Shown one piece after another: positions 25,714 through 34,150 of a stretch of DNA of 64,000 bases; within the stretch, counting starts at the first letter, position 1; each line of letters starts with the position of its first letter. This DNA is from Arthrobacter luteolus NBRC 107841 (GTDB taxonomy: Bacteria; Actinomycetota; Actinomycetes; Actinomycetales; Micrococcaceae). A program made the translations under genes and the position numbers. The notes beneath the pieces were generated by a model that was given only the letters and a program-made list of their open reading frames with translations, was not told the DNA's origin and did not search any database. Location of the stretch: NCBI RefSeq assembly GCF_001552075.1, contig NZ_BCQM01000009.1, positions 62,001 to 126,000 on the forward strand, read 5' to 3'.

Positions 25714-27312
25714 ATGGGTGCCACCGGGCCGGCAGCTTCCGGCGCGTCTGCTGCCACCGGGGCAGCGGCGGGCGGGGCAGCTGCGGGCGGCGCGTCGCCG
25801 GCCGGAAGCCGGCCTGCGCCGTCGTCGTCCACCGCCGAGATCCAGGCGATGTCCGCCGCAGCACTGTCCTCAGCCCTGCGCTCCCGCGCCATCTCCGCGC
25901 GGGAGGCGCTGGCCGCCCACCTGGCACAGATCGAGGCGGTGAATCCGCAGATCAACGCGGTCATCACCCTGGATCCGGAGGGCGCTCTGGCCCTCGCCGC
26001 GGCCGCCGACCAGCGGGCTGCGGCGGCCGGAAGGCAGGGGGAGGAGCTGCCGCTGCTGCACGGGCTGCCGATGACGCACAAGGACACCCACAACACCAAG
26101 GGCCTGCGCACCACGCAGGGGTCGGTGCTGTTTCAGGACTTTGTGCCCGACGCCGATGACCTGGTGATTGCCCGGCTGAAAGCTGCCGGGGTTCTCACCA
26201 CGGGCAAAAGCAACGTGCCGGAGTTCGCCGCCGGATCGCACACGTTCAACGAGGTCTTCGGCACCACCACCAACCCGTATGCCCCGGACCGCAGCGCGGG
26301 CGGAAGCAGCGGCGGCGCGGCAGCAGCGCTGGCGGCGCGGATCCAGCCGATCAGCGACGGCAGCGACATGGGCGGGTCGCTGCGGATCCCGGCGTCGTTC
26401 TGCAACGTGGTGGGCTTCCGGCCCTCCGCCGGAACGGTGCCCGCCTGGCCAACCAAGGACCTGTGGAGCTGGCTGGGCCGCAGCGGACCGATGGCCCGCG
26501 AGGTGGCGGACATTGCGCTGATGCTGCAGGCCATCGCCGGGCCGGTACCCGGATCCTTGGCTGGTCTCGTGTCTGGATCCGGCGCGGGCAGCCGGCCGGC
26601 ATCCCGGGCGGGATACCCGTCGATCGGCCCGGAGGTTTTCGCGCAGCCGCTGGAACGGGACCTGACCGGGCTGCGGGTGGCCTGGACCCCGGACTTCGGG
26701 CTGGGGATTCCGGTGGAGAAGGAAGTGCTTCGCGTCCTGGAAGCCCAGCTGGCGGTGTTCGCGGAGCTGGGTGCGGACGTTACCCAGGCCTGTCCGGACC
26801 TGCGGGACGCGGATCTGGTGTTCCGGAACACGCGGTCCCTCGAATTCGTGCAGAACCTCGGCGATCTGGTCCGCCAGCATCCGGAGTCGATCAAACCGGA
26901 GGTCCGCTGGAATGTGGAGCAGGGCTGGGCGCTGACCGGGCAGGACGTTGCCGATACGGCAGCCGCCCGCACCCGGCTGGAGCTGAAAGTGCAGGAGTTC
27001 TTCGGCGGATACAACGTGCTGCTGGCCCCGGCCGCGCAGGTGCTGCCCTTCGATGCCGCACAGCGCTTCCCGGCCAGCATCAACGGCGAGGAACTGCCTA
27101 CCTATCTGGACTGGATGCGCTCGGCCTGCGTGATTTCCGCGACCGGGCTGCCGGCGCTGTCCATGCCGGCCGGGTTCAGCGCATCCGGGCTGCCGGTGGG
27201 CCTGCAGATGGTCATGAATCACGGCGAGGATTTTGAGCTGCTGCAGGTGGCGCACGCGTTCGAGCAGGCCACCGGGTATGCGCGCCGGGTTCCGGACCTG
27301 GCGCAGTTGTAG
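25714..27312 (+). CDS. amidase (amidase-signature family)
   Basis: A 532-residue serine amidase with the full catalytic triad: Lys123 in THKDT, Ser198 in GGSSGG and Ser222 in DMGGSLRIPA. The spacings of 75 and 99 residues match those known in fatty acid amide hydrolase. It hydrolyses a carboxamide to acid and ammonia; substrate unknown. The first 45 residues are Ala/Gly-rich low-complexity sequence, so the real start may be downstream. The ATG at 25714 sits just after the preceding stop. It is the last gene of the operon, followed by a bidirectional terminator at 27381. Confidence 0.85.
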   Translation: MGATGPAASGASAATGAAAGGAAAGGASPAGSRPAPSSSTAEIQAMSAAALSSALRSRAISAREALAAHLAQIEAVNPQINAVITLDPEGALALAAAADQRAAAAGRQGEELPLLHGLPMTHKDTHNTKGLRTTQGSVLFQDFVPDADDLVIARLKAAGVLTTGKSNVPEFAAGSHTFNEVFGTTTNPYAPDRSAGGSSGGAAAALAARIQPISDGSDMGGSLRIPASFCNVVGFRPSAGTVPAWPTKDLWSWLGRSGPMAREVADIALMLQAIAGPVPGSLAGLVSGSGAGSRPASRAGYPSIGPEVFAQPLERDLTGLRVAWTPDFGLGIPVEKEVLRVLEAQLAVFAELGADVTQACPDLRDADLVFRNTRSLEFVQNLGDLVRQHPESIKPEVRWNVEQGWALTGQDVADTAAARTRLELKVQEFFGGYNVLLAPAAQVLPFDAAQRFPASINGEELPTYLDWMRSACVISATGLPALSMPAGFSASGLPVGLQMVMNHGEDFELLQVAHAFEQATGYARRVPDLAQL

Positions 27313-27380
27313 CCTGAGCCCAGCGCCTTTAGCCGTCCCAGCGAGGCGAACACCCAGCCCCCGACCCACCCCCTTGACGC

Positions 27381-27417
27381 GAAAGGGCCGCCCGGATCAC
27401 CACCGGGCGGCCCTTTC
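27381..27417. terminator. bidirectional terminator between convergent amidase and adenosine deaminase genes
   Basis: A perfect 15-base stem (GAAAGGGCCGCCCGG / CCGGGCGGCCCTTTC) with a 7-base loop, with A- and T-rich stem ends suited to both directions. Confidence 0.9.
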
Positions 27418-27444
27418 CGCGCTTCGATCAGGTGTCAGTCCGGA

Positions 27445-28605
27445 TTAGCCGAACAGTTCCTTCTCCAGCGCATCGATCTCCGCCGTCATGGACGCCTTCA
27501 GCGCAGCCTTCTCCGCGTCCGGCAGCCAGCAGGCGTCGGCGCCGGCCAGCGCCGACTTCCGCAGCCAGGCGCGGTCCAGACCGAGTTCGTCCACGGCGAT
27601 CTGGTACTCGTTGGCCAGGTTGGTGGGGAACATCCCCGGATCGTCCGAGGCGAGGATGACGTTCAGGCCGGCGTCGACCATGGCCTTGATCGAGGCGCGC
27701 CGCCACGGCCGCCAGGAGCGGCGGGAGGTGGTGAAGATGCCGGTGAACGGGGTCTGGTCCTCGCGCACCCGGGCGATCACGGCGTCGTCCTCCATGACGA
27801 AGTAACCGTGGTCGATCCGGTCGCAGCCCAGCAGGTCCAGGCAGGTGATCGTATTGATGGCCACCGGCGCGTGCTCCGAGGAGTGCGCGGTGCGCTTCAG
27901 CCCGCCCTTGCCGGCCAGCTGGTACGCAGCTTCGAAGCGCTCGGGCGGACCGGCCGTTTCCAGGTTGTCCAGGCCGATGCCCACCACGTACTCGTGCGGA
28001 GCGTTCAGGATCTGCTGGACGCGGCGCACCGCGTAGGCGCCGTCCTGGCTGCGGTCGATGCCGACGATCAGCCGGCCGGACATTCCGAAGTCGCGCTCCG
28101 CCATCCGGATGCCCTCCGCGTACGCCTCCACGCAGCCGGCGTAGCCGAGCTCGGTGAGGTTCGGCGGAACGTCGTCGATAAACAGTTCCAGGTGGCGGGT
28201 GTTGCTGGTGCGGTGCGCGGCCTCGAACGCCTCATACGTGATGCGGGTGAGGTCAGCGGCTTCGGTCAGGGACTGCATGACCCAGTCGGAGGCCTGGAAC
28301 AGTGAGTACCGGTCGCCGTCGGGGTCCAGGGAGTAGTCCTCCACAATCGGAATCCGGGCATTCTCGTACGGGGTGAAGTCCCGCATCACGGAGGAGATGT
28401 TCGCGAAGATCGTCTCCGGATCCTCCGGCAGCTCCAGGCCCGCCTTGGCGGCCAGCTCGGCGAAGGTGGTGGCCCGGACCGTGCCGATGAGGTGGCAGTG
28501 CAGATCGGTCTTCGGCAGCCGGGCAGCGAACTGCTGCAGGGCCGACGTTTCCGGGGTGGTCTCAGGCTGGACTGCCTCCGGCGGGAGGGGAGCGGTGATG
28601 GTCAT
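27445..28605 (-). CDS. add: adenosine deaminase family protein
   Basis: A 386-residue TIM-barrel deaminase. TDLHCHLIGT holds the first two zinc His residues, AHSSEHAP has the catalytic Glu with a metal His, and LASDDPGMF supplies the zinc Asp. Adenosine deaminase converts adenosine to inosine; some members act on adenine or other purines. It is the last gene of a minus-strand run behind a polyamine-type ABC transporter, separated from the binding-protein gene by 158 bases with a tandem repeat and a perfect hairpin. This hints that the imported compound is a nucleoside or purine. The assignment to adenosine itself is not secure. Confidence 0.85.
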   Translation of the reverse strand: MTITAPLPPEAVQPETTPETSALQQFAARLPKTDLHCHLIGTVRATTFAELAAKAGLELPEDPETIFANISSVMRDFTPYENARIPIVEDYSLDPDGDRYSLFQASDWVMQSLTEAADLTRITYEAFEAAHRTSNTRHLELFIDDVPPNLTELGYAGCVEAYAEGIRMAERDFGMSGRLIVGIDRSQDGAYAVRRVQQILNAPHEYVVGIGLDNLETAGPPERFEAAYQLAGKGGLKRTAHSSEHAPVAINTITCLDLLGCDRIDHGYFVMEDDAVIARVREDQTPFTGIFTTSRRSWRPWRRASIKAMVDAGLNVILASDDPGMFPTNLANEYQIAVDELGLDRAWLRKSALAGADACWLPDAEKAALKASMTAEIDALEKELFG

Positions 28606-28617
28606 GCGTCCTGACTT

Positions 28618-28690
28618 TCGGTGCTGGTTCAGTGCGGGTTGATGCGTTCAGTACGGGTTGGTGCGTTCAGTGCGTTCAGTGCGGTCAATG
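28618..28690. repeat. imperfect tandem repeat of about 10-11 bases
   Basis: Units of the form GTGCGTTCAGT / GTGCGGGTTGA repeat about six times between the binding-protein gene and the deaminase gene. No coding role is seen. Confidence 0.6.
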
Positions 28691-28698
28691 CAGGGGAA

Positions 28699-28728
28699 CC
28701 GGTGCGGGCCGTGTCCGGCCCGCACCGG
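28699..28728 (-). terminator. perfect hairpin between the binding-protein and deaminase genes
   Basis: A 12-base perfect stem (CCGGTGCGGGCC / GGCCCGCACCGG) with a 6-base loop and no T-run. Within the operon it could act as a partial terminator or mRNA stabiliser, giving more binding protein than deaminase. Confidence 0.5.
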
Positions 28729-28763
28729 GGAATTGCTGGGACCGGGAAAATCCCGGACCGGAG

Positions 28764-29843
28764 TTACTTGGAGGAGGCCTCACGGGCAAAGCGGTCTACC
28801 CAGGAGTCGTAGTTCGCCACGATGGTGGGGAAGTCCAGGGTGGAGAAGCCGGCCGCGATCGGGTCCTTGGCAATATCGCCGACGACGGCGGTCAGGGAAG
28901 CGGGAACGGTGGCGTCCGGGTTCACCGGCAGGTCGCCGACCAGCTCGGCGGAAGCGGTCTGGGCTTCAGCGGAGAGCAGGTAGTCGATGAACTCGTGGGC
29001 GGCGTCAACGTTCTCGGCTCCGGACGGGATCAGTGCCCGGTTGGTGGCCATGTAGCGGCCGGTGTCGGTGGCGGTCCAGGCGATCGGTTCCCCGGATTCC
29101 ATCAGGTCGGTGGCGAAGCCGTTCAGGGTGGGGGAGGCAACGATCTCGCCCTGCACCAGCAGGTTGGTGATTTCGGTGGAGGAGGAGACGAACTTCAGGA
29201 TGTTGGGAGCCCAGCCGCCGATTTTGGCCAGTGCGGCATCGATGTCGTACGGATCGGAGCCGTAGGTGGCGGCCGCGGCGGTCACCGAGAGCTGGCCGCC
29301 GGTGGTGGAGATGTCAGGGAAGGCCAGGCGGCCGGCGTACTTGTCCTCGCCGTAGAGGTCCCAGCTGGCGGCTTCCTCTGCGCTCACGTCGCCGGTGCGG
29401 TACATCACGCCGTTGAGCTGGTAGCTGTAGGACGGGCCGGAGAAGTCATCCGAGATGGCGAAGTCCGCGATGTTCTCCAGGTTCGGAACCTTCTCCGCGT
29501 CAACAGCCTGGAACAGGCCCTTTTCCTCACCCATGGCGGCGTAGAAATCGGACATCAGCATCACGTCGATGCCGGCATCCCCGCCGGCGAGGTCCAGGGA
29601 GGAGAGCCGGTCCGCGTTGGAGCCGGTCTCGATCTCCACGTTGATGCCGGTCTTCGCTTCGAAGGGCTTCACCACGGCTTCCTCAAACGCTTCCACACCG
29701 AAGGGGAAAGCGCTCAGGACCAGGGTCTTGGACTCCCCGGCAGCGTCGCTGGAAGCGCCGCAGCCGGACAGGACGAGGGCGGCGGTGACGGCCACGGAGG
29801 CAGCAGCAGCGAGCTTGGCTGCGCGGTTGCGGGGGAGTGACAT
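28764..29843 (-). CDS. polyamine-type ABC transporter substrate-binding lipoprotein
   Basis: A 359-residue lipoprotein with lipobox LSGC (Cys28) and a mature part like PotD/PotF-type binding proteins: EEAVVKPFEAKTGINVE, GIDVMLMSDFYAAMGEEKGL and YSYQLNGVMYRTGDV. It captures the solute for the two permeases and ATPase encoded upstream. It is translated after the ATPase gene across a 123-base gap that carries a hairpin. The ligand could be a polyamine, a nucleoside or another small cation; the adjacent adenosine deaminase is the only hint. Confidence 0.85.
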   Translation of the reverse strand: MSLPRNRAAKLAAAASVAVTAALVLSGCGASSDAAGESKTLVLSAFPFGVEAFEEAVVKPFEAKTGINVEIETGSNADRLSSLDLAGGDAGIDVMLMSDFYAAMGEEKGLFQAVDAEKVPNLENIADFAISDDFSGPSYSYQLNGVMYRTGDVSAEEAASWDLYGEDKYAGRLAFPDISTTGGQLSVTAAAATYGSDPYDIDAALAKIGGWAPNILKFVSSSTEITNLLVQGEIVASPTLNGFATDLMESGEPIAWTATDTGRYMATNRALIPSGAENVDAAHEFIDYLLSAEAQTASAELVGDLPVNPDATVPASLTAVVGDIAKDPIAAGFSTLDFPTIVANYDSWVDRFAREASSK

Positions 29844-29926
29844 GGTGTTTCGTTTCCTTTCGGTGGTACCCGGCGCGGATGCGCCGCGTAGGTTCAGGGC
29901 AAGCGGAAATCCGGGGTGGGCAGGAA

Positions 29927-29954
29927 CCCGCCGGTTTGTGGGGAAACCGGCGGG
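29927..29954 (-). terminator. hairpin between ATPase and binding-protein genes
   Basis: An 11-base perfect stem (CCCGCCGGTTT / AAACCGGCGGG) with a 6-base loop. Its place directly before the binding-protein gene suggests a 5' stabiliser or processing site rather than a full stop. Confidence 0.5.
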
Positions 29955-29966
29955 CTCCGCCCGGCT

Positions 29967-31016
29967 TTAGGCCGCGGAAGCGGCAGGTGCAGCGGGAACG
30001 GGAGGGACGACGTCGTCGGGCAGGGACACGATGTCCCCGGCAGCCGCCGAAATGGTGACTGGGTCACCCGGGCGCAGCGCCGGAAGCGACGCGCTCTGCG
30101 AGTTGCGGTGCACTGCCACCTTCAGATCGTTGCCGCCGGCAGCGGCGGTGACAATTTCATCGGTGCCGCGGTAGGCCACCGAGGTGACGACGGCGTCCAG
30201 CAGCACACCGCCGTCGGCCGCCGGCTGATCCGGAGCCACCAGGCGCAGGTGTTCGGGCCGGACAGTGACCAGGCCGCGGCCGGGCAGCTCCAGGAAGTTT
30301 TCGTAACCGAGGAAGTCAGCGACGAACCGGTTGCCGGGCCGGGTGAAGACCTCAGAGGGGGAACCGGTCTGCTCGATCTTCCCGGCGCGCATCAGGACCA
30401 TGGAGTCGGACATTTCCAGCGCTTCGTCCTGGTCGTGGGTGACCAGCACAACGGTCAGCCCGGTCTCGGACTGGATCCGGCGGATCTCGGCGCGCATCTG
30501 CACCCGCAGCCGGGCGTCGAGGTTGGAAAGCGGCTCATCGAGGAGCAGCAGCCGGGGCCGGATGGCGATCGCGCGGGCCAGCGCCACACGCTGCTGCTGG
30601 CCGCCGGACAGGGCCTTGGGCTTGCGCTCGGCCAGGTGTCCCAGGCCCACCATGTCCAGGCATTCGGCGATCCGGGCTTTGCGTTCCGCGGCGGGCACCT
30701 TGCGCAGCTTCAGGCCGTAGCCGACGTTGTCCGCGATGGTCAGGTGCGGGAAGAGGGCGTAGGACTGGAAAACCATGCCCAGGTTCCGCTTCTCCGGCGG
30801 AAGTTTCGTGGCGTCCGAGCCGCCGATGATGATCTGCCCGGCGGTGGGCTGCAGGTAGCCGGCCAGCATGCGCAGGCTGGTGGTTTTGCCACAGCCGCTG
30901 GGACCGAGCAGGGTGGTCAGCTTCCCCTCCTCGATCTGCAGGTTGATGGAATCCACGGCCAGCGAACCGCCGTAGTTCTGGCTCACGTTCACGAATTCTG
31001 CTGCGGGCGTGCTCAC
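29967..31016 (-). CDS. ABC transporter ATP-binding protein, PotA/FbpC type
   Basis: A 349-residue ATPase. It has Walker A GPSGCGKTT, Q-loop FQSYALFPHLT, signature LSGGQQQRVALARA, Walker B LLLLDEPLSNLD and H-loop THDQDEAL, then a C-terminal TOBE-like domain (VTVRPEHLRL). It powers the importer formed with the two permeases upstream. The GTG start overlaps the permease stop (GTGA). The C-terminal tail is Pro/Ala-rich. Confidence 0.92.
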   Translation of the reverse strand: MSTPAAEFVNVSQNYGGSLAVDSINLQIEEGKLTTLLGPSGCGKTTSLRMLAGYLQPTAGQIIIGGSDATKLPPEKRNLGMVFQSYALFPHLTIADNVGYGLKLRKVPAAERKARIAECLDMVGLGHLAERKPKALSGGQQQRVALARAIAIRPRLLLLDEPLSNLDARLRVQMRAEIRRIQSETGLTVVLVTHDQDEALEMSDSMVLMRAGKIEQTGSPSEVFTRPGNRFVADFLGYENFLELPGRGLVTVRPEHLRLVAPDQPAADGGVLLDAVVTSVAYRGTDEIVTAAAGGNDLKVAVHRNSQSASLPALRPGDPVTISAAAGDIVSLPDDVVPPVPAAPAASAA

Positions 31017-31837
31017 GAGTTGATACCTCCGAAGATTTTGGCGAAGCCCACGGTCCGCTCGGCGATGATGGCGATGATTACCGTGCCGGCCATGATCAGC
31101 GTGGACATGGCGGCGATCATGGGGTCGTAGGACTGCTGGACGTAATCCAGCATGGTGATCGGGAAGGTGCTGAAATCCCGGCTTTGCAGCAGCAGGGACA
31201 GCGGCACGTTGTTGAACGAGGTGATGAAGCTCAGCAGTGCGGCGGAAATCAGGCCCGGCCGCATCAGCGGCAGCGTGACCGTGCGGAAGGTGTGCAGCGG
31301 TGTGGCACCCAGGCCGCGGGCGGCGTCTTCAATGCTGAGGTCGCTGAGCACCAGCGTGGAGCCGGTGACCCTGACGGTGTAAGGCATCAGGATGACCACA
31401 TGGCCGATCAGCAGCACCCAGAAGGTATCCGCGCGCAGGGTGATGACCAGCTGCTGGTACAGCGCCAGGCCGATCACCAGCTCCGGCACGATCAGCGGAG
31501 AGGCAAAGAAGGTCTGGATGGCGGACTTGCCGGCCAGCTTGCTGCGCGCAATGGCCAGGGCCACCGGAACGCCGAGCAGCAGCGCCAGGACGGTGGACAC
31601 CACGGCCAGCAGCAGCGAGGAGGTCAGGGACTCCATAAACGGACCGTAGGAGAGGGCCTTTTCGAACCACTGCAGCGAGAATCCGGTGGGCGGGAATGCC
31701 AGCGTGCGTCCGGCGGTGAAGGAGGTCATCACCACGAACAGGATCGGAACGATCATCACGACGTAGCCGATGACGGCAAGGGCGAGCAGGACGGGACGGG
31801 TTTTCATGCTGCGGGTTTTCATACGGTGGGTTTTCAA
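31013..31837 (-). CDS. ABC transporter permease, PotC type
   Basis: A 274-residue permease with six hydrophobic spans and the ATPase-contact EAA loop IEDAARGLGATPLHTFRTVT. Three possible starts are spaced 15 bases apart in a repeat: TTG 31837, ATG 31822 and ATG 31807, each followed by AAAACCC. The TTG overlaps the stop of the preceding permease and has the aagggcagg ribosome site, so it is given here, but any of the three could be used. Confidence 0.88.
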   Translation of the reverse strand: MKTHRMKTRSMKTRPVLLALAVIGYVVMIVPILFVVMTSFTAGRTLAFPPTGFSLQWFEKALSYGPFMESLTSSLLLAVVSTVLALLLGVPVALAIARSKLAGKSAIQTFFASPLIVPELVIGLALYQQLVITLRADTFWVLLIGHVVILMPYTVRVTGSTLVLSDLSIEDAARGLGATPLHTFRTVTLPLMRPGLISAALLSFITSFNNVPLSLLLQSRDFSTFPITMLDYVQQSYDPMIAAMSTLIMAGTVIIAIIAERTVGFAKIFGGINS

Positions 31838-32655
31838 TCGACCCTGCCCTTTCGCGAGCCGAGCACAGCGGAGAGTCCGGAGACCAGGAACACCAGCACC
31901 GTCATAATCAGCGCGGTGGCCGAGGCCGCCTGCCAGTCAACGGTCACCGAGGAGTAGGTGAAGAGCTGGGTGGAGAGCACCCGCTGGCCGGTTCCGCCGA
32001 GCAGGTACGGCGTGGTGTAGGCGGTGGCCGCACCGGCGAACACCAGCGTGGCGGCGACGACGATGCCGGGCAGGGACAGCGGAACAACAATGCTCCACAG
32101 CGTGCGGGTGCGGGTGGCTCCCAGGCCGCGGGCGGCGTCGTCCAGGTTGCGGTCCACCTGCGCGATGGCCGAATAGATGGTGATGATCGCCAGCGGCAGG
32201 AACAGCTGCAGCATGCCCAGGATCACGGCCAGCGGTGTGTAGAGCAGCTGCGGGCCGCGGTCGCTGAGCCCCAGGGCGACAATCAGCTGGCCGACGGCGC
32301 CGTTGCTGCCCAGGATGACCAGCCAGCCGAAGGTGCGGACCACGTTGCTCAGCAGCAGCGGGAAGATCGCCAGGGCCAGCCAGACGCCGGCGAACCGGGA
32401 GTTGGAGCGGGCCAGCAGGAACGCGATCGGGAAGCCCAGGACGATGCACAGGCCTGTGACGGTCAGCCCGTAGAGCAGGGTCCGGCCGATGATCGCCAGG
32501 TCATACGGGTCGCCGAGCATCTGCCAGAGCCGGCTGAGGACCTCGGCCGGGCCGGAGCCGGGTGGGCTGAAGATCATGATCAGCGCGGGGATGGCGAATC
32601 CCAGCACCAGCACAACGGCTCCCGGCGCAATCAGGAGCTTGGGTCTGCGCAGCAT
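31834..32655 (-). CDS. ABC transporter permease, PotB type
   Basis: A 273-residue inner-membrane permease with about six spans and the EAA loop LDDAARGLGATRTRTLWSIV. It is the first gene of the transporter operon, divergent from a LacI-family regulator. The intergenic space carries several AACCGGTT-like inverted repeats. It pairs with the next permease to form the channel of the importer. Confidence 0.9.
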   Translation of the reverse strand: MLRRPKLLIAPGAVVLVLGFAIPALIMIFSPPGSGPAEVLSRLWQMLGDPYDLAIIGRTLLYGLTVTGLCIVLGFPIAFLLARSNSRFAGVWLALAIFPLLLSNVVRTFGWLVILGSNGAVGQLIVALGLSDRGPQLLYTPLAVILGMLQLFLPLAIITIYSAIAQVDRNLDDAARGLGATRTRTLWSIVVPLSLPGIVVAATLVFAGAATAYTTPYLLGGTGQRVLSTQLFTYSSVTVDWQAASATALIMTVLVFLVSGLSAVLGSRKGRVD

Positions 32656-32734
32656 ACGGCGTTATCCCCGAATCAATATGGGCGGACCGGTTCGGCCAGG
32701 CAGACGAATCGATCAAACGGACAAACGATCAAAA

Positions 32735-32819
32735 CGGTTATCAACCGCGTGAATGAAACCGGTTGTGGAACCGATTGCACCTTACCCTAGTAGGATCGTG
32801 TTTCCGGTTTGTTAACCGG
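32735..32819. promoter_or_regulatory. cluster of AACCGGTT-type inverted repeats between transporter operon and LacI gene
   Basis: Three elements lie within 85 bases: CGGTT-atc-AACCG at 32735-32747, AACCGGTT at 32757-32764, and CCGGTT-tgtt-AACCGG at 32804-32819. A related half, AACCGATT, follows the second. The shared core and the divergent promoter position suggest operators for the LacI-family protein encoded at 32885. Confidence 0.5.
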
Positions 32820-32884
32820 CTTCACATGCGGCACACGCCACCCACCCGGCGGTAGAGTTACGCGCTAGGGAAATAGGGGGAACC

Positions 32885-33868
32885 ATGGCAACACTGGACG
32901 ACGTCGCCGCGCTGGCAGGCGTGTCCAAGGCGACCGCTTCCCGCGCCCTGGGCCGGCCGGAACTGGTGGCCCGCGAGACCATCGAACGGGTCCGGGCCGC
33001 TTCCGACTCCCTTGGCTTCCAGCCCAGCCGCATCGCCCGCGCCCTGGCCCGGGGCCGCACCGGGCTGCTGGCCCTGGTGGTGCCGAGCCTGCAGAACACC
33101 TTCTTCGCTCCGATCATCGAGGGCGCGCAGGCAGCGGCGGAGGAATCCGGCAACCACCTCACCATCGCCGTCAGCGGTTTGGCCTCCCCGGCGGACCAGC
33201 GCGGTATCGACCGGCTCGCCGGGCAGGTGGACGGGCTGATCCTCAACGCCTCCCAGGCCAGCCAGGACATGGTGCGCCACGCCGAGTCCCTGGCCCCGAC
33301 CGTGCTGATCGAGCGCGAGGTTCCCGGCATGCCCTCCGTCGTGGCAGACACTGCGGAAGCGTTCGGCCGGCTGGCCGGGGAACTCGCGGACCGCGGCCAC
33401 ACCCGGATCGCCTACGTCGGCGGGCCCGGGGGTTCCTGGCCGGACAGCATGCGCACCCGTGCCATCACGCAGGCGCTGGCCGGCAGGGCGGAGCTGACCG
33501 TGCTGGGTCCGCTGCCGCCGCTGGCCGAAAGCGGCATCCGGCTGGTCGACGACGTCCTTGCCTCCGGAGCCACCGCCGTCCTGGTGTATGCCTCCCCGAT
33601 CGCACTGGGCCTCATGTATGCCCTGCGGCTGCGCGGATTCGCCGTGCCGCAGGACCTGGTGGTCAGCGGTGATTCCCGGATCGCCCGTGCCCTGGGCTCC
33701 GCCGGCGTCCCCTCCGTAGACGTGGATGGCATCCAGATCGGCCGGCAGGCTGTGGAGATGCTGCTGCACCTGCTGGAGCAGCGTGGTCTGCAGGACCGCG
33801 GGCTTGAGGTTCCCGGGCTGGCGAGCCCGGAGCAGCGCCGGATTGCGGTGCCGATTCACTGGTCCTAG
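32885..33868 (+). CDS. LacI family transcriptional regulator (of the polyamine-type transporter operon)
   Basis: A 327-residue regulator. MATLDDVAALAGVSKATASRAL at the very N-terminus is the LacI helix-turn-helix and hinge. The effector domain has TGLLALVVPSLQNTFFAPII and VDGLILNASQAS. The ATG is preceded by gggggaa. It is divergent from the transporter/adenosine deaminase operon, whose promoter region holds inverted repeats that suit it. The effector is presumably related to the transported solute. Confidence 0.9.
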   Translation: MATLDDVAALAGVSKATASRALGRPELVARETIERVRAASDSLGFQPSRIARALARGRTGLLALVVPSLQNTFFAPIIEGAQAAAEESGNHLTIAVSGLASPADQRGIDRLAGQVDGLILNASQASQDMVRHAESLAPTVLIEREVPGMPSVVADTAEAFGRLAGELADRGHTRIAYVGGPGGSWPDSMRTRAITQALAGRAELTVLGPLPPLAESGIRLVDDVLASGATAVLVYASPIALGLMYALRLRGFAVPQDLVVSGDSRIARALGSAGVPSVDVDGIQIGRQAVEMLLHLLEQRGLQDRGLEVPGLASPEQRRIAVPIHWS

Positions 33869-34150
33869 TTTCCGGGGCGCCCCGCACACCCAATCACGCC
33901 CCAAAACCTTCGCCCCGGGCAACCTCGGTTGACCGGTTCGGGACCCGCTCATACCGTCCTTCCTGCACCCGCCGATCAGCATGAGGGATCGGAGGGAGCC
34001 GCGGTGGGAACGCCCAAGCTGGGGGAAGGCCAATGCCTGTCAGAAGCCGAGGTGCCCCCGCCGCGCATCACCCGCACAGGTCACACTGCGGAGTCCAAGC
34101 GGTAGCCGCCGCGCCCAGGGGGTGAACGCGGCCCGTATGAGGGAACCACC
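33869..34150 (+). other. 282-base GC-rich leader of the GH3 gene, possibly structured
   Basis: No gene is seen. Several self-complementary GC blocks occur in 33990-34150, including a GCCGCC.../GGCGGC-like stretch and a GGGGGTGAACGCGGCC segment that loosely resembles part of the c-di-AMP (ydaO) riboswitch core. I cannot fit a full riboswitch consensus, so no class is assigned. Confidence 0.35.

Noticed and set aside
33990-34150. A cobalamin or c-di-AMP riboswitch call for the GH3 leader
   Set aside because: Only short stretches resemble the consensus; conserved blocks are missing or out of order, so it is recorded only as an open question.
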